Origin: MWDV01 sp002070715
GTDB lineage: Bacteria > Verrucomicrobiota > Verrucomicrobiia > Limisphaerales > MWDV01
DNA length: 64,000 nucleotides
Assembly: GCA_035411585.1 (NCBI GenBank)
Contig: DAONTI010000013.1
Location: forward strand, 49,341 to 113,340
Direction of reading: 5' to 3'
Under the pieces are notes generated by a model, which was given only the letters and a program-made list of their open reading frames with translations, did not search any database and was not told the origin of the DNA. Within the stretch, counting starts at the first letter, position 1; each line of letters begins with the position of its first letter. This document shows positions 9,222-17,856 of this stretch, in pieces. Position numbers and translations under genes: made by a program.

Positions 9222-9482
9222 CCGCGCATTGTCACGTCCTTGTTTCTTTTCGCGGCGCGTCAGCCTTCACGCTTGCCCGGGTCAGGTTTGGCGGCACTAT
9301 CTGGCGCATGAAAGCGGGACGGACATTATCCCACTCCAAGACTGCGCGCCTGACGGGGTTGAGGCGGGCGGCCGCATGCTTTGCCCAGGCAGGCGAACCC
9401 AGCTCGTTACGCTTGGACTTGCACCCCGCTTTTGGCGACGGTGTTCGCGGGCGGTTTGCGCTCTGACCACCCACTGACCCGG

Positions 9483-9890
9483 ATGAATTCCCCGGCATCA
9501 AATCAGAAAACGCAACGAGAGCGGCGGCAGGCGGCTTTGGGGGTGTGCGAGGCGGATATTGAAGAAGTATTTGTCCGTTCCAGCGGGCCGGGCGGGCAAA
9601 ACGTCAACAAAACTTCCACCGCCGTGGTGTTGGTTCACCGGCCTACCAGACTGCGGGTGCGTTGTGAAACCGAACGATCCCAAGCGCGGAACCGCGCGCG
9701 GGCCCGGCAACTGCTCCTGGCCAAAATCGAACAACGGCAACAAGCGTTGCGCCAGGCCGCTCGTGATGCACGGGAACGCGAGCGGCGCCAGAAACGCAAA
9801 CGTCCGCGAGGCGTTCAGGAGCGCATCTTGCAAAGCAAGGCCCGGCAATCGCACAAGAAAATGCTCCGCCGCAAGGTGGTCATCGAATAA
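9483..9890 (+). CDS. Release-factor-like protein with GGQ motif
   Basis: A 135-residue protein consisting of a class I release factor catalytic domain without the codon-recognition domains. SSGPGGQNVNKTSTAV (about residues 35-50) holds the GGQ tripeptide that triggers peptidyl-tRNA hydrolysis. The segment after it (VRCETERSQARNRARARQLL) follows the RF1/RF2 pattern rather than bacterial ArfB. The C-terminus is a long, very basic helix ending KKMLRRKVVIE, suited to ribosomal RNA contact. It is likely a ribosome-rescue or stalled-chain hydrolase, but this is inferred from domain content. The ATG at 9483 gives a normal N-terminus. It is convergent with clpC. Confidence 0.85.
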   Translation: MNSPASNQKTQRERRQAALGVCEADIEEVFVRSSGPGGQNVNKTSTAVVLVHRPTRLRVRCETERSQARNRARARQLLLAKIEQRQQALRQAARDARERERRQKRKRPRGVQERILQSKARQSHKKMLRRKVVIE

Positions 9891-9999
9891 CCCTTGCGGT
9901 CGAAAACGGAACACTGCCGGGCCGTCTCTCGGCGACGGATCATGACGCACTCCTCTGCGATTGCAGAAGCTGCCCGGGATTTTTATCGCCGGAATCGTG

Positions 10000-12501
10000 T
10001 TAGCTGGAGAGCGCGCCTTCCGCCTGTGGGGCGGTCTGTTGAAAGACCAGTTTGTCGTCCGCCACGTCCACTTGGACCGGATCGCCTTCGTGCAAAGCCC
10101 CGCGCAGGATTTCCTCGGCGAGCGGATCCTCCAGATGTCGTTCCACAGCGCGCCGCATGGGGCGGGCGCCGTATTGGGGATCGTAGCCTTTTTGCACCAG
10201 GAATTCCCGGGCCGCCTCGGTCAAGGTGAGCTGGATGTTCCGGGCCTTGAGCCGGCCCAACACTTTGTTAATCTCCAAGTCCAAGATCGCCACCAAGTCC
10301 GGTTTGGTCAGGGAGCGGAAGACGATGACATCGTCCAACCGATTCAAGAATTCCGGGCGGAACGTCTTCTTGGATTCCTCCAAGGTTTTGTCCCGCATTT
10401 TCTCATAACTGACCTCATCGCTCGCCGGCGCAAATCCCAAGGTGCCCTGGCGGCGGATGACATCCGAACCGACGTTCGAAGTCATGAGAATGACCGTGTT
10501 GCGGAAATTGACCACGCGCCCGACGCTGTCGGTCAACTTGCCCTCCTCCAAAATCTGCAGGAGCATGTTCCAGACGTCAGGATGCGCCTTTTCGATTTCG
10601 TCGAACAACACCACCGAATACGGTTTCCGGCGCACCTGCTCGGTGAGCTGGCCGCCTTCCTCGTATCCCACGTAACCGGGCGGCGAACCCACCAGCCGGG
10701 AGACATTGAACTTTTCCATGTACTCGCTCATGTCGAGTTGAATGAGCGATTTGGTGTCGCCAAACATCTGCTCGGCCAGCGTTTTGGCGAGCAGGGTTTT
10801 GCCCACGCCCGTCGGCCCCAACAACAAGAACGTGCCGATGGGCCGGCGCGGGTCCTTCAAATCCGCGCGCGAGCGGCGGAGGGCTTTGCAAATGGCGGTC
10901 ACCGCTTCGTGCTGGCCGACCACGATTTTTTCCATCTCGGTTTCGGTGGCCAACAGGCGCTGCATTTCGCCCTGCTCCATGCGTTGCAGCGGGATGCCCG
11001 TCCATTTAGAGACGACATGCAAAATGTCCTCCTCATCCACCACCACCCGTTTTTCGTCCCGATTGGCCCGCCAGTTGGCCAGCAACGTCTCGAGACGTTC
11101 CTTGGCCTGTTTTTCCCGATCCCGCATGGCGGCGGCCCCTTCAAAGTCCTGACTCTTGATCGCCTTTTCCTTCTGGGCCTTGATTTCGGCGATTTCGTTT
11201 TCCATGACCTTGGCTTCCGCCGGGCGGGTCATCGTGCCGATGTGGGCCCGGGCACCGGCCTCATCCATCAGATCAATGGCTTTGTCCGGCAAATACCGGT
11301 CCGTGATGTAGCGGTCAGAGAGTTTCACCGCGGCTTCCATGGCCGGATCGGTGAACTCGACTTTGTGGTGTTCCTCGTATTTGGAGCGCAGCCCTTTCAG
11401 GATCAACACCGCCTCCTCCACGCTGGGCGCTTCGACCTTGACGGATTGGAAGCGGCGTTCGAGGGCGGCATCTTTCTCGATGTATTTGCGGTATTCATTG
11501 AGGGTGGTGGCGCCGATGCATTGCATTTCCCCCCGGCTTAGCGCCGGCTTGATGATGTTCGACGCGTCCATGGTGCCCTCGGCGGACCCGGCCCCCACAA
11601 TCGTGTGCAACTCGTCAATAAACAGAATCACGTTCTTGGCCCGGCGGATTTCGTCCATGACGGCCTTGATCCGTTCCTCAAACTGGCCGCGGTACTTCGT
11701 GCCGGCGACCATGAGCGCGAGGTCGAGGGTAATCAACCGTTTGTCGCGCAACAATTCGGGCACATTGCCGGCCGCAATTTCCTGGGCCAATCCCTCAACG
11801 ATGGCCGTTTTGCCAACGCCGGCTTCGCCCAGAAGCACCGGATTGTTCTTTGTGCGCCGGCAGAGAATTTGAATCACCCGTTCAATCTCGTCTTTGCGTC
11901 CGATGACCGGGTCCATGTCCCCTTTGCGGGCAATCTCGGTGAGGTCGCGGCCAAAGGCCTTGAGCGCGGGGGTTTTTACCTCTCCTTTTTTGCCGCCGCC
12001 GGCGGGTTTGCCCGGGGGCTGGGGTTCCTCGGCTTCGTCCGCCGCCTCGAAGTCGGCACCCAGTTCGCGGAGAATCTCGTTCCGGGTTTCCTCAATGTCC
12101 ACGTCCAGATTCTTCAACACCACGGCCGCCACGCCTTCGCCCTCACGCAACAGTCCCAGCAAAATATGTTCCGTCCCCACGTACGTGTGACTTAGCGCCT
12201 TGGCCTCTTTCTGGGCCAACGCCAGCACTTTCTTCACGCGCGGCGTATAGGGCAAATTCCCCAACATCTTCTGGTCCGGCCCGGTGCCGACCTGTTTTTC
12301 CACCTCCAAGCGGACCGTTTCCAAATCGAGGCCCATGCGCTGCAACACGTTCACGGCCACGCCCTGCCCCAGCTTGATCAAGCCGAGCAGCAGGTGTTCG
12401 GTGCCGATACAATTGTGATTGAACCGGTCCGCTTCCTTCCGCGCCAACGCCAGCACTTGCTGGGCGCGCGGGGTATAATTGCTCATGGATTCTTCGCTCA
12501 T
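10000..12501 (-). CDS. clpC: ATP-dependent Clp protease ATP-binding subunit ClpC
   Basis: AAA+ unfoldase that feeds substrates to ClpP. From the chosen start it is 833 residues. Order: double Clp_N repeat (SNYTPRAQQVLALARKEA, then YTPRVKKVLALAQKEAKAL), a Gly/Lys-rich linker, AAA-1 with Walker A GEAGVGKT and Walker B VILFIDELHT, a UVR-type coiled middle segment (AIKSQDFEGAAAMRDREKQA) diagnostic for ClpC, AAA-2 with GPTGVGKT and VVLFDEIEKAHPDVWN, and the D2-small domain. I chose the ATG at 12501 because GAGG lies six bases upstream; an in-frame GTG at 12513 overlaps that site and a third ATG at 12486 is also possible. No clpP or mcsAB is nearby. All catalytic motifs are intact. Confidence 0.96.
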   Translation of the reverse strand: MSEESMSNYTPRAQQVLALARKEADRFNHNCIGTEHLLLGLIKLGQGVAVNVLQRMGLDLETVRLEVEKQVGTGPDQKMLGNLPYTPRVKKVLALAQKEAKALSHTYVGTEHILLGLLREGEGVAAVVLKNLDVDIEETRNEILRELGADFEAADEAEEPQPPGKPAGGGKKGEVKTPALKAFGRDLTEIARKGDMDPVIGRKDEIERVIQILCRRTKNNPVLLGEAGVGKTAIVEGLAQEIAAGNVPELLRDKRLITLDLALMVAGTKYRGQFEERIKAVMDEIRRAKNVILFIDELHTIVGAGSAEGTMDASNIIKPALSRGEMQCIGATTLNEYRKYIEKDAALERRFQSVKVEAPSVEEAVLILKGLRSKYEEHHKVEFTDPAMEAAVKLSDRYITDRYLPDKAIDLMDEAGARAHIGTMTRPAEAKVMENEIAEIKAQKEKAIKSQDFEGAAAMRDREKQAKERLETLLANWRANRDEKRVVVDEEDILHVVSKWTGIPLQRMEQGEMQRLLATETEMEKIVVGQHEAVTAICKALRRSRADLKDPRRPIGTFLLLGPTGVGKTLLAKTLAEQMFGDTKSLIQLDMSEYMEKFNVSRLVGSPPGYVGYEEGGQLTEQVRRKPYSVVLFDEIEKAHPDVWNMLLQILEEGKLTDSVGRVVNFRNTVILMTSNVGSDVIRRQGTLGFAPASDEVSYEKMRDKTLEESKKTFRPEFLNRLDDVIVFRSLTKPDLVAILDLEINKVLGRLKARNIQLTLTEAAREFLVQKGYDPQYGARPMRRAVERHLEDPLAEEILRGALHEGDPVQVDVADDKLVFQQTAPQAEGALSS

Positions 12502-12616
12502 AACCCACCTCACATTGGGGCATTATTCGGGCTTTGTCCAGTGCGGGCGAAGGATTGTGATCGCTGCTTGTCGGGTCCGCGCGGCAGTTGGCGGTGTTTC
12601 CGGCGGGACCGGAGGC

Positions 12617-13837
12617 TCAAACTGTCCGCTTTTTCCAGATGTAGCGGAACATGATGACCCGCAAAGCGGCCGCCAACGGAATGGCCAGAATTCCCCCTAA
12701 AATACCGCCCAACAGCGTCGTGCCCACCATCAACGCCAGAATAATCACCACTGGATGCAAACCCACCCGGTCACCCATGATTTTAGGCTGGATGATCGCG
12801 CCCTCCAACACCTGCACTACGGCAAAAACGGCCAGCACCAACACCGGATGCTGCCAATCCCCATAGGCCACTACTGCCACAATCAGCGCAGTCACACAGG
12901 TAGTGATCGCTCCCAGGAAGGGAATGATGGTCAAACAGGTGGCCATGACTCCGATCAAGACGGCATACGGCAGACCGATCAACAGGAATCCCACCGTGTA
13001 CAGCGCGCCGTCGCACACCGCCACCAGCACCTGCCCGCGGAAAAACGCCACGAGATAATCACTGATGGAACTCAACACAAAAGCGAGTTCCTCTTTGAAC
13101 TGCGAATCCCGCACCGGCAGATAATCCCGCCATTGCGCGCTGATCCCCTGTTTCTCCAACAAAAAATAAAAGGCATATATCGGCACCAACGCCAACCCGG
13201 CAATCACGCCAAAAACAGCGCCCACAAACCCAAAAACTTGCGACAACCAAGCGCCAAATTTGGGCAACAGTTTGGCCACCTGCCCCGCCACGGATTGGAA
13301 GACCGTGGATTCCTGGGGGGCGACAGGTTCGGGCGCAACCACCAACGGAGCCGGCACTTCGACGGGCGCGGCATTCGTCTGGCTGGGCCCCACACTTTCA
13401 CTCACCGCCCGAAACACGGACACGGCTTGCGGCGGCAACCAGCGCGGCGGATGATCGGCCATTTCCTTGGCGCGCTGGGGCAGTTGGGTGGCCATCGTGC
13501 TGGTTTTGGCGGCGAGGTCCCGCGCTTCAACCACCACCTGCGGCACCACACTCGCCGCGAGGCCGATGATCAACACCAACGCCAGTACAAACACTACGCC
13601 AATGGCCCGGAGCCGCGGCACCCGCTTGCGCACCAGAAATTCCACCACCGGATCCAACATGCAGGCGAGCACCCCGGCCACCGCCACCGGCCAAAGCACC
13701 GGCCCCAAAACATGCAGCACGCGCCCCAATCCCCAGACCAAAGCCACGATCAATGCCACAATCACCGCCAAAGCCAGGCCAGTGGCTGCCAACCAGATCA
13801 CGCGCGCTTGTTTCTCCGTGGGCGGGGGAAAATTCAT
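12617..13837 (-). CDS. AI-2E family transporter (PerM-like membrane protein)
   Basis: Integral membrane protein of about 406 residues with the AI-2E transporter layout: two N-terminal helices (VIWLAATGLALAVIVALIVAL and GPVLWPVAVAGVLACMLDP), another near 100, a hydrophilic insert of about 150 residues rich in Ala, Pro and Val, then a C-terminal bundle including LLIGLPYAVLIGVMATCLTIIP and the family-typical GAITTCVTALIVAVVAYG, then QVLEGAIIQPKIMGDRVGLHP. Members export small molecules or act as ion antiporters; the true substrate is unknown here. I chose the ATG at 13837 (MNFPPPTEKQ), which leaves a short cytoplasmic tail; upstream TTG/GTG starts add an Arg-rich stretch. It lies downstream of no obvious partner; clpC ends the same strand run. 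Confidence 0.88.
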   Translation of the reverse strand: MNFPPPTEKQARVIWLAATGLALAVIVALIVALVWGLGRVLHVLGPVLWPVAVAGVLACMLDPVVEFLVRKRVPRLRAIGVVFVLALVLIIGLAASVVPQVVVEARDLAAKTSTMATQLPQRAKEMADHPPRWLPPQAVSVFRAVSESVGPSQTNAAPVEVPAPLVVAPEPVAPQESTVFQSVAGQVAKLLPKFGAWLSQVFGFVGAVFGVIAGLALVPIYAFYFLLEKQGISAQWRDYLPVRDSQFKEELAFVLSSISDYLVAFFRGQVLVAVCDGALYTVGFLLIGLPYAVLIGVMATCLTIIPFLGAITTCVTALIVAVVAYGDWQHPVLVLAVFAVVQVLEGAIIQPKIMGDRVGLHPVVIILALMVGTTLLGGILGGILAIPLAAALRVIMFRYIWKKRTV

Positions 13838-13978
13838 TGGGGGCGGCCTCCTCCTTCTTGCCGGCACTGAATCCAAACTCCTTGATCTAGCGCCGCCTCA
13901 ACACATCGCAATCCGCGTGGGATGATGCGACTCCGCCATGCCAAAACCGTTTCGGAAAATGAATTGCCCGTGGTCATG

Positions 13979-14794
13979 TCATGCTTGGCCGAGCTTTTGG
14001 GATTTCGCGGCCGCCGCGCGCACGGCGCTGATCACGGTGCCGCGGAATTTGCCTTTTTCCAATTCGTACAGGCCCTCAATAGTCGTGCCGCCGGGACTCG
14101 TCACCATGTCTTTGAGCGCGCCCGGATGCAGGCCGGTTTCCAAAACCATCTGCGCACTGCCGAGCACCGTCTTCGCGGCGAGTTGGGTGGCCACATCGCG
14201 CGGGAGGCCCGCGGCCACCCCGCCATCACTGAGGGCTTCGATGAATTGATACACATACGCGGGGCCGCTGCCGCTCAAACCCGTCACGGCATCCAACAAC
14301 GATTCCTTCAGCGGAAAGACAAGCCCCACGGCGGCGAAAAGCCGCTGCACCAGGTCGCCGTCGGCTTTGGTCGCGTGTTTGCCCCGCGCAAAGGCGGACG
14401 CGGACGCGCCGATCAACGCCGGGGTGTTGGGCATGACCCGGACCACCCGCGATCCTGCGGGCAAGGCAGCCTCGAGCCGGATCGTCGGCACCCCGGCGGC
14501 GATGGACACCAGCAAATGCCGGCGGGTAAAATGGTCGCGAATTTCCTTCAGGACAGCGTTCGCTTGATCCGGCTTGGTGGCGAGCACCAGCACGCTCGCA
14601 GCCTCGAGCACTCGCCGGTTGCCCAGCACGATTCGCGCACCAGTCGCCTTGCCAAACGCGGTGCGCGCGGCGGCGAGCGGATCACTGCCAAAAACCTGCC
14701 GCGGCGTCACCAGCCCGGCGCGGATCACGCCTTTGGCAAGCGCACAAGCCATCCGGCCGGTGCCGAGAAATCCGAGGGTAAGCTTCGCTGGCAT
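13979..14794 (-). CDS. proC: Pyrroline-5-carboxylate reductase
   Basis: Catalyses the last step of proline synthesis, NAD(P)H-dependent reduction of 1-pyrroline-5-carboxylate. From the ATG at 14794 it has 271 residues, the usual length. The Rossmann start LTLGFLGTGRMACALAKG is at residues 4-21, VVRVMPNTPALIG lies mid-protein, and the C-terminal signature TGLSGSGPAYVYQFIEAL plus VTSPGGTTIEGL form the substrate-binding dimer region. Upstream in-frame ATGs would add 25 residues not found in the family. It is divergent from the first large amidase gene, sharing a 138-base intergenic region. Confidence 0.96.
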   Translation of the reverse strand: MPAKLTLGFLGTGRMACALAKGVIRAGLVTPRQVFGSDPLAAARTAFGKATGARIVLGNRRVLEAASVLVLATKPDQANAVLKEIRDHFTRRHLLVSIAAGVPTIRLEAALPAGSRVVRVMPNTPALIGASASAFARGKHATKADGDLVQRLFAAVGLVFPLKESLLDAVTGLSGSGPAYVYQFIEALSDGGVAAGLPRDVATQLAAKTVLGSAQMVLETGLHPGALKDMVTSPGGTTIEGLYELEKGKFRGTVISAVRAAAAKSQKLGQA

Positions 14795-14932
14795 GCCGGG
14801 GTTGTAGCAGGATCTCGGGGGGCGGCGAAAGAGAAAACTCTTGTCAAAAAAGGGGTTCCGCATTGCCACCAGACGATTCTTGTGGAATTTTAGGCTGCCG
14901 GCGACGGTTAACAGTGCCGGTTTATTTTTATT

Positions 14933-17776
14933 ATGAAGTTGATGGTGTTTTTTTCGGGTGCTCGGTGGGGCGCAATTTTCTGCAAATTCTCACGCTGGTT
15001 TGTCCTGTCCTTTTTCCTGCTCATCTGCCTTGCGGGCGGCTCTGTCCGGGCCACGCAGGAGAATTGGTCGGAGGCCACCGGACAACAGTTTCCGATCCCG
15101 GCGGCTGATGAAGAGGGTCCGGCGGGAACCACAGCATCCCCTGCCCTCTCCGAGGCACCGCCCCCGGTGAGCGCACAAGCCCAAGGGCCCACCGCGCCGT
15201 CTCTCGGACAACCCGCCGGCGCGTTATCCGGGCGCATCGTTTACACCAGCGCCGGACATGGTTGGACTTGGAGCGGCAGCAGTTGGGTGCTGCAACGGGG
15301 CGTCATCGGCGGGATGAACGAAGACTACGGCAACCTCGATCAAATGACCTTGTTTGCCTATTACTGCTTTAACGCCGGCGCCACGGTGGTGCCCATGCGC
15401 CCGGTGGGACATCAGACCAACGAGGTGGTGCTGGACAATGTTTCGGCGGGCGTGAGTTTTCAGGGCGCGTGGTCGAACAGCACCAGCACGGTCTATTACG
15501 GCAACCCCGGCGCGTTGCCCTATCGGTACGCCTTTGTGGAGGACACGGAAACGGCCACGGCCACCTACACGCCGAACATTCCAGTGGCGGGATTCTATCC
15601 GGTCTATACCTGGGTGCTGGCGGGCAGCAACCGCACCAATCAGCTCTATCGCATCCGGCACACCGGCGGGGAATCACTGGTTCGGGTGCCGCATAACATG
15701 GTTGGCAGCGGCTGGATTTATCTGGGCACGTATCATTTCAATGCCGGCGTGAACGCCCAGAGCGGCGCGGTGATCATCAGCAATCTCGGACCGGTGCCGG
15801 GCGCGACCGGCGTGGTCATCGCGGATGCGATCCGGTTCGGCAACGGTATGGGTTCGATCAACCGGGGCGGCGGCGTCTCGGGTTATCCCCGGGAGGAGGA
15901 ATGCGCCCGCTATTGGATTCAAAATTCGCTGGGGCAAGGCCAGTCCGCTTCCATTCCCGGTCAATCCGGGGATGACGGCAGCGACAGCGTGGGCGCGCCG
16001 ATTCGCATGGCGGTGGAAATGAATCAGCAAAGCGTCGGCAACATGTACAAACGGATTTACATCGGGATTCATTCCAATGCCACCACCGGCAACACCAACA
16101 CCGCCAATGCCCGCGGCAGCATGGGGTTGTGGAATGACAACAACCAGTTTGCCGGCACGGGCACGCCGCATCAGTTCCGGCTGGCGCAACTCATTGGCCG
16201 CGAGGTGACCGATGATCTTAAATCGCTGAATGCCCTGCTGGAAGCGCCGTGGTTTGACCGGGGCAACGGCGTGACTTACAAAAATCCCAGCTTCGCCTAC
16301 GGCGAAATCAACAACCGGACCATCAACGACGAATTTGACGCCACCATCGTCGAGGTGGCCTTTCACGATCAAACCCAGGACATCGCCCTGCTCCGGGATC
16401 CCAAGGTGCGCAATTGGGTGGCCCGCGCCTGTTATCACGCGGTGATCAAATACATGAACGAGTTCGACGGGTTGCCGCTCCAGTTCCTGCCCGAACCGCC
16501 TTACAACGTGCGGGCAATGGCCGTCCCGGAGGGCATCGTGGTTTCCTGGATGTATCCCATCAGCCAAGCCGGCAGTGGAGCCCCTACGGGCTACCAGGTT
16601 TATGTCTCCACCAACGGCTACGGTTTCGGCAATCCCGTGGCGGCCATGCACCCCGCACAGACGACGCTTCTGTTGACGAATCTGGCGCCGGACACGGATT
16701 ATTATTTCCGGGTCGCCGCCGTCAACGCGGGCGGCGAATCGTTCCCCTCGGAAGTGGTGGGTTGCCGGCGCAGTTCCAATCCGGCGCAGTCGCGCGTGCT
16801 GTTTGTGAATGCCTTCGACCGCTTTGACCGCACCACCAATCTGCGCCACACGCCGACGGCCAAAAACTATCAACCGCCCGGCCCCACCGGCACCATGGAA
16901 CGCGTGGTGCCCCGCGCCAACAACGCCTTCGATTATGTGGTGCCGCACGGCAAGGCCATCAGCGCTTTTGGTTTGCCGTTTGACTCCTGCCAACGGCAGG
17001 CGGTCACCAACGGCATGGTGCAGTTGTTCCGCTACGACATTGTGGTCTGGTCCGCCGGCCAAAGTCTGACCAACACGTTCCGCGCGGTGGAACGCAACCT
17101 GATCAGCAATTATCTCAACGCGGGCGGGCACCTCTTCGTCTCGGGCGCGGACATCGCGTGGGATTTGGACCGGGCCAGCGGCCCCAGCACGGCGGATCGT
17201 CTGTTTCTCAACAATGTGCTGCGGGCCGATCTCGGTCCGGACGCCAACAACAACAGCGGCAGTTACACCGTCGCGCCCGCCAGCGGGGGTCTGTTCGCCG
17301 GGGTGGGCAACGCCATGTTTGACGATGGCACCCGGAACATATACTGGGTCCAAAACCCCGACGTGTTGATCCCGACGGGTGCCGGCGCCCGGGCCGCCTT
17401 GAACTACGTGGGCGGCCGGGGCGGCGCGGCGGCGGTGCAATACGACGGCTCGGCCGGCGGCGGTCGGGTGGTGTATCTCGGTTTCCCCTTTGAAACCCTG
17501 ATCTCGCCGGCCTCGCGCGTCGCTTACATGGCCCGGGCGCTGCGGTTCTTTAGTAAACCACCCCGGTTCGAGCAGATCACTTTGCAACCCGACCAACGGC
17601 CGCGCCTGACCCTGAGTGGAGAACCCGGCTTGACCTATCAGATCCAAGTTTCGAGCAACCTGACGCACTGGAACGTGTGGACCAATGTGCTCAACGCCAG
17701 CGGCACCGTATCTGTCGTGGACGCGCCGGTAACGGGCGCTTCCTCCCGCTTTTACCGCGTTCAACTCGCCCCCTGA
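14933..17776 (+). CDS. Large secreted amidase with golvesin-like insert, Fn3 and GATase-like domains
   Basis: 947 residues with an N-terminal signal peptide (hydrophobic core WFVLSFFLLICLAGGSV). The first domain, about 100-512, looks like a zinc N-acetylmuramoyl-L-alanine amidase (Amidase_3) split by an insert: its first half gives SAGHGW (zinc His) and MNEDYGN (zinc Glu); its second half gives IHSNAT (zinc His, near 378) and IVEVAFHD (catalytic Glu). The insert (about 165-305, from VSFQGAW to ADAIRFGNG) resembles the golvesin/xanthan-lyase beta domain. A fibronectin III domain follows (about 520-610), then a class-I-amidotransferase-like domain (about 620-880, with IVVWSAGQS and GGHLFVSGADIAWDL), then a short C-terminal module ending RFYRVQLAP. 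It probably acts on cell wall or exopolysaccharide outside the cell. Domain names are from pattern recognition only. An AT-rich TTTATTTTTATT leader precedes the ATG, with no clear Shine-Dalgarno site. Confidence 0.8.
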   Translation: MKLMVFFSGARWGAIFCKFSRWFVLSFFLLICLAGGSVRATQENWSEATGQQFPIPAADEEGPAGTTASPALSEAPPPVSAQAQGPTAPSLGQPAGALSGRIVYTSAGHGWTWSGSSWVLQRGVIGGMNEDYGNLDQMTLFAYYCFNAGATVVPMRPVGHQTNEVVLDNVSAGVSFQGAWSNSTSTVYYGNPGALPYRYAFVEDTETATATYTPNIPVAGFYPVYTWVLAGSNRTNQLYRIRHTGGESLVRVPHNMVGSGWIYLGTYHFNAGVNAQSGAVIISNLGPVPGATGVVIADAIRFGNGMGSINRGGGVSGYPREEECARYWIQNSLGQGQSASIPGQSGDDGSDSVGAPIRMAVEMNQQSVGNMYKRIYIGIHSNATTGNTNTANARGSMGLWNDNNQFAGTGTPHQFRLAQLIGREVTDDLKSLNALLEAPWFDRGNGVTYKNPSFAYGEINNRTINDEFDATIVEVAFHDQTQDIALLRDPKVRNWVARACYHAVIKYMNEFDGLPLQFLPEPPYNVRAMAVPEGIVVSWMYPISQAGSGAPTGYQVYVSTNGYGFGNPVAAMHPAQTTLLLTNLAPDTDYYFRVAAVNAGGESFPSEVVGCRRSSNPAQSRVLFVNAFDRFDRTTNLRHTPTAKNYQPPGPTGTMERVVPRANNAFDYVVPHGKAISAFGLPFDSCQRQAVTNGMVQLFRYDIVVWSAGQSLTNTFRAVERNLISNYLNAGGHLFVSGADIAWDLDRASGPSTADRLFLNNVLRADLGPDANNNSGSYTVAPASGGLFAGVGNAMFDDGTRNIYWVQNPDVLIPTGAGARAALNYVGGRGGAAAVQYDGSAGGGRVVYLGFPFETLISPASRVAYMARALRFFSKPPRFEQITLQPDQRPRLTLSGEPGLTYQIQVSSNLTHWNVWTNVLNASGTVSVVDAPVTGASSRFYRVQLAP

Positions 17777-17856
17777 TTTGATGCGTTCGCTGTCCGTTCC
17801 AGTCTCGTTGGCAAATCCGACCACCGATGTAAATTGAAATAAATTTTTATCCGCGT

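Noticed and set aside
9127..9477. Overlapping open frames in the gap between the sulfatase and the release-factor-like gene
   Set aside because: They run into the sulfatase gene, have no ribosome-binding site, and show no domain or export signal.
9961..11541. 526-residue open frame on the + strand
   Set aside because: It lies antisense within clpC, which has all AAA+ motifs; it has no recognisable domain.
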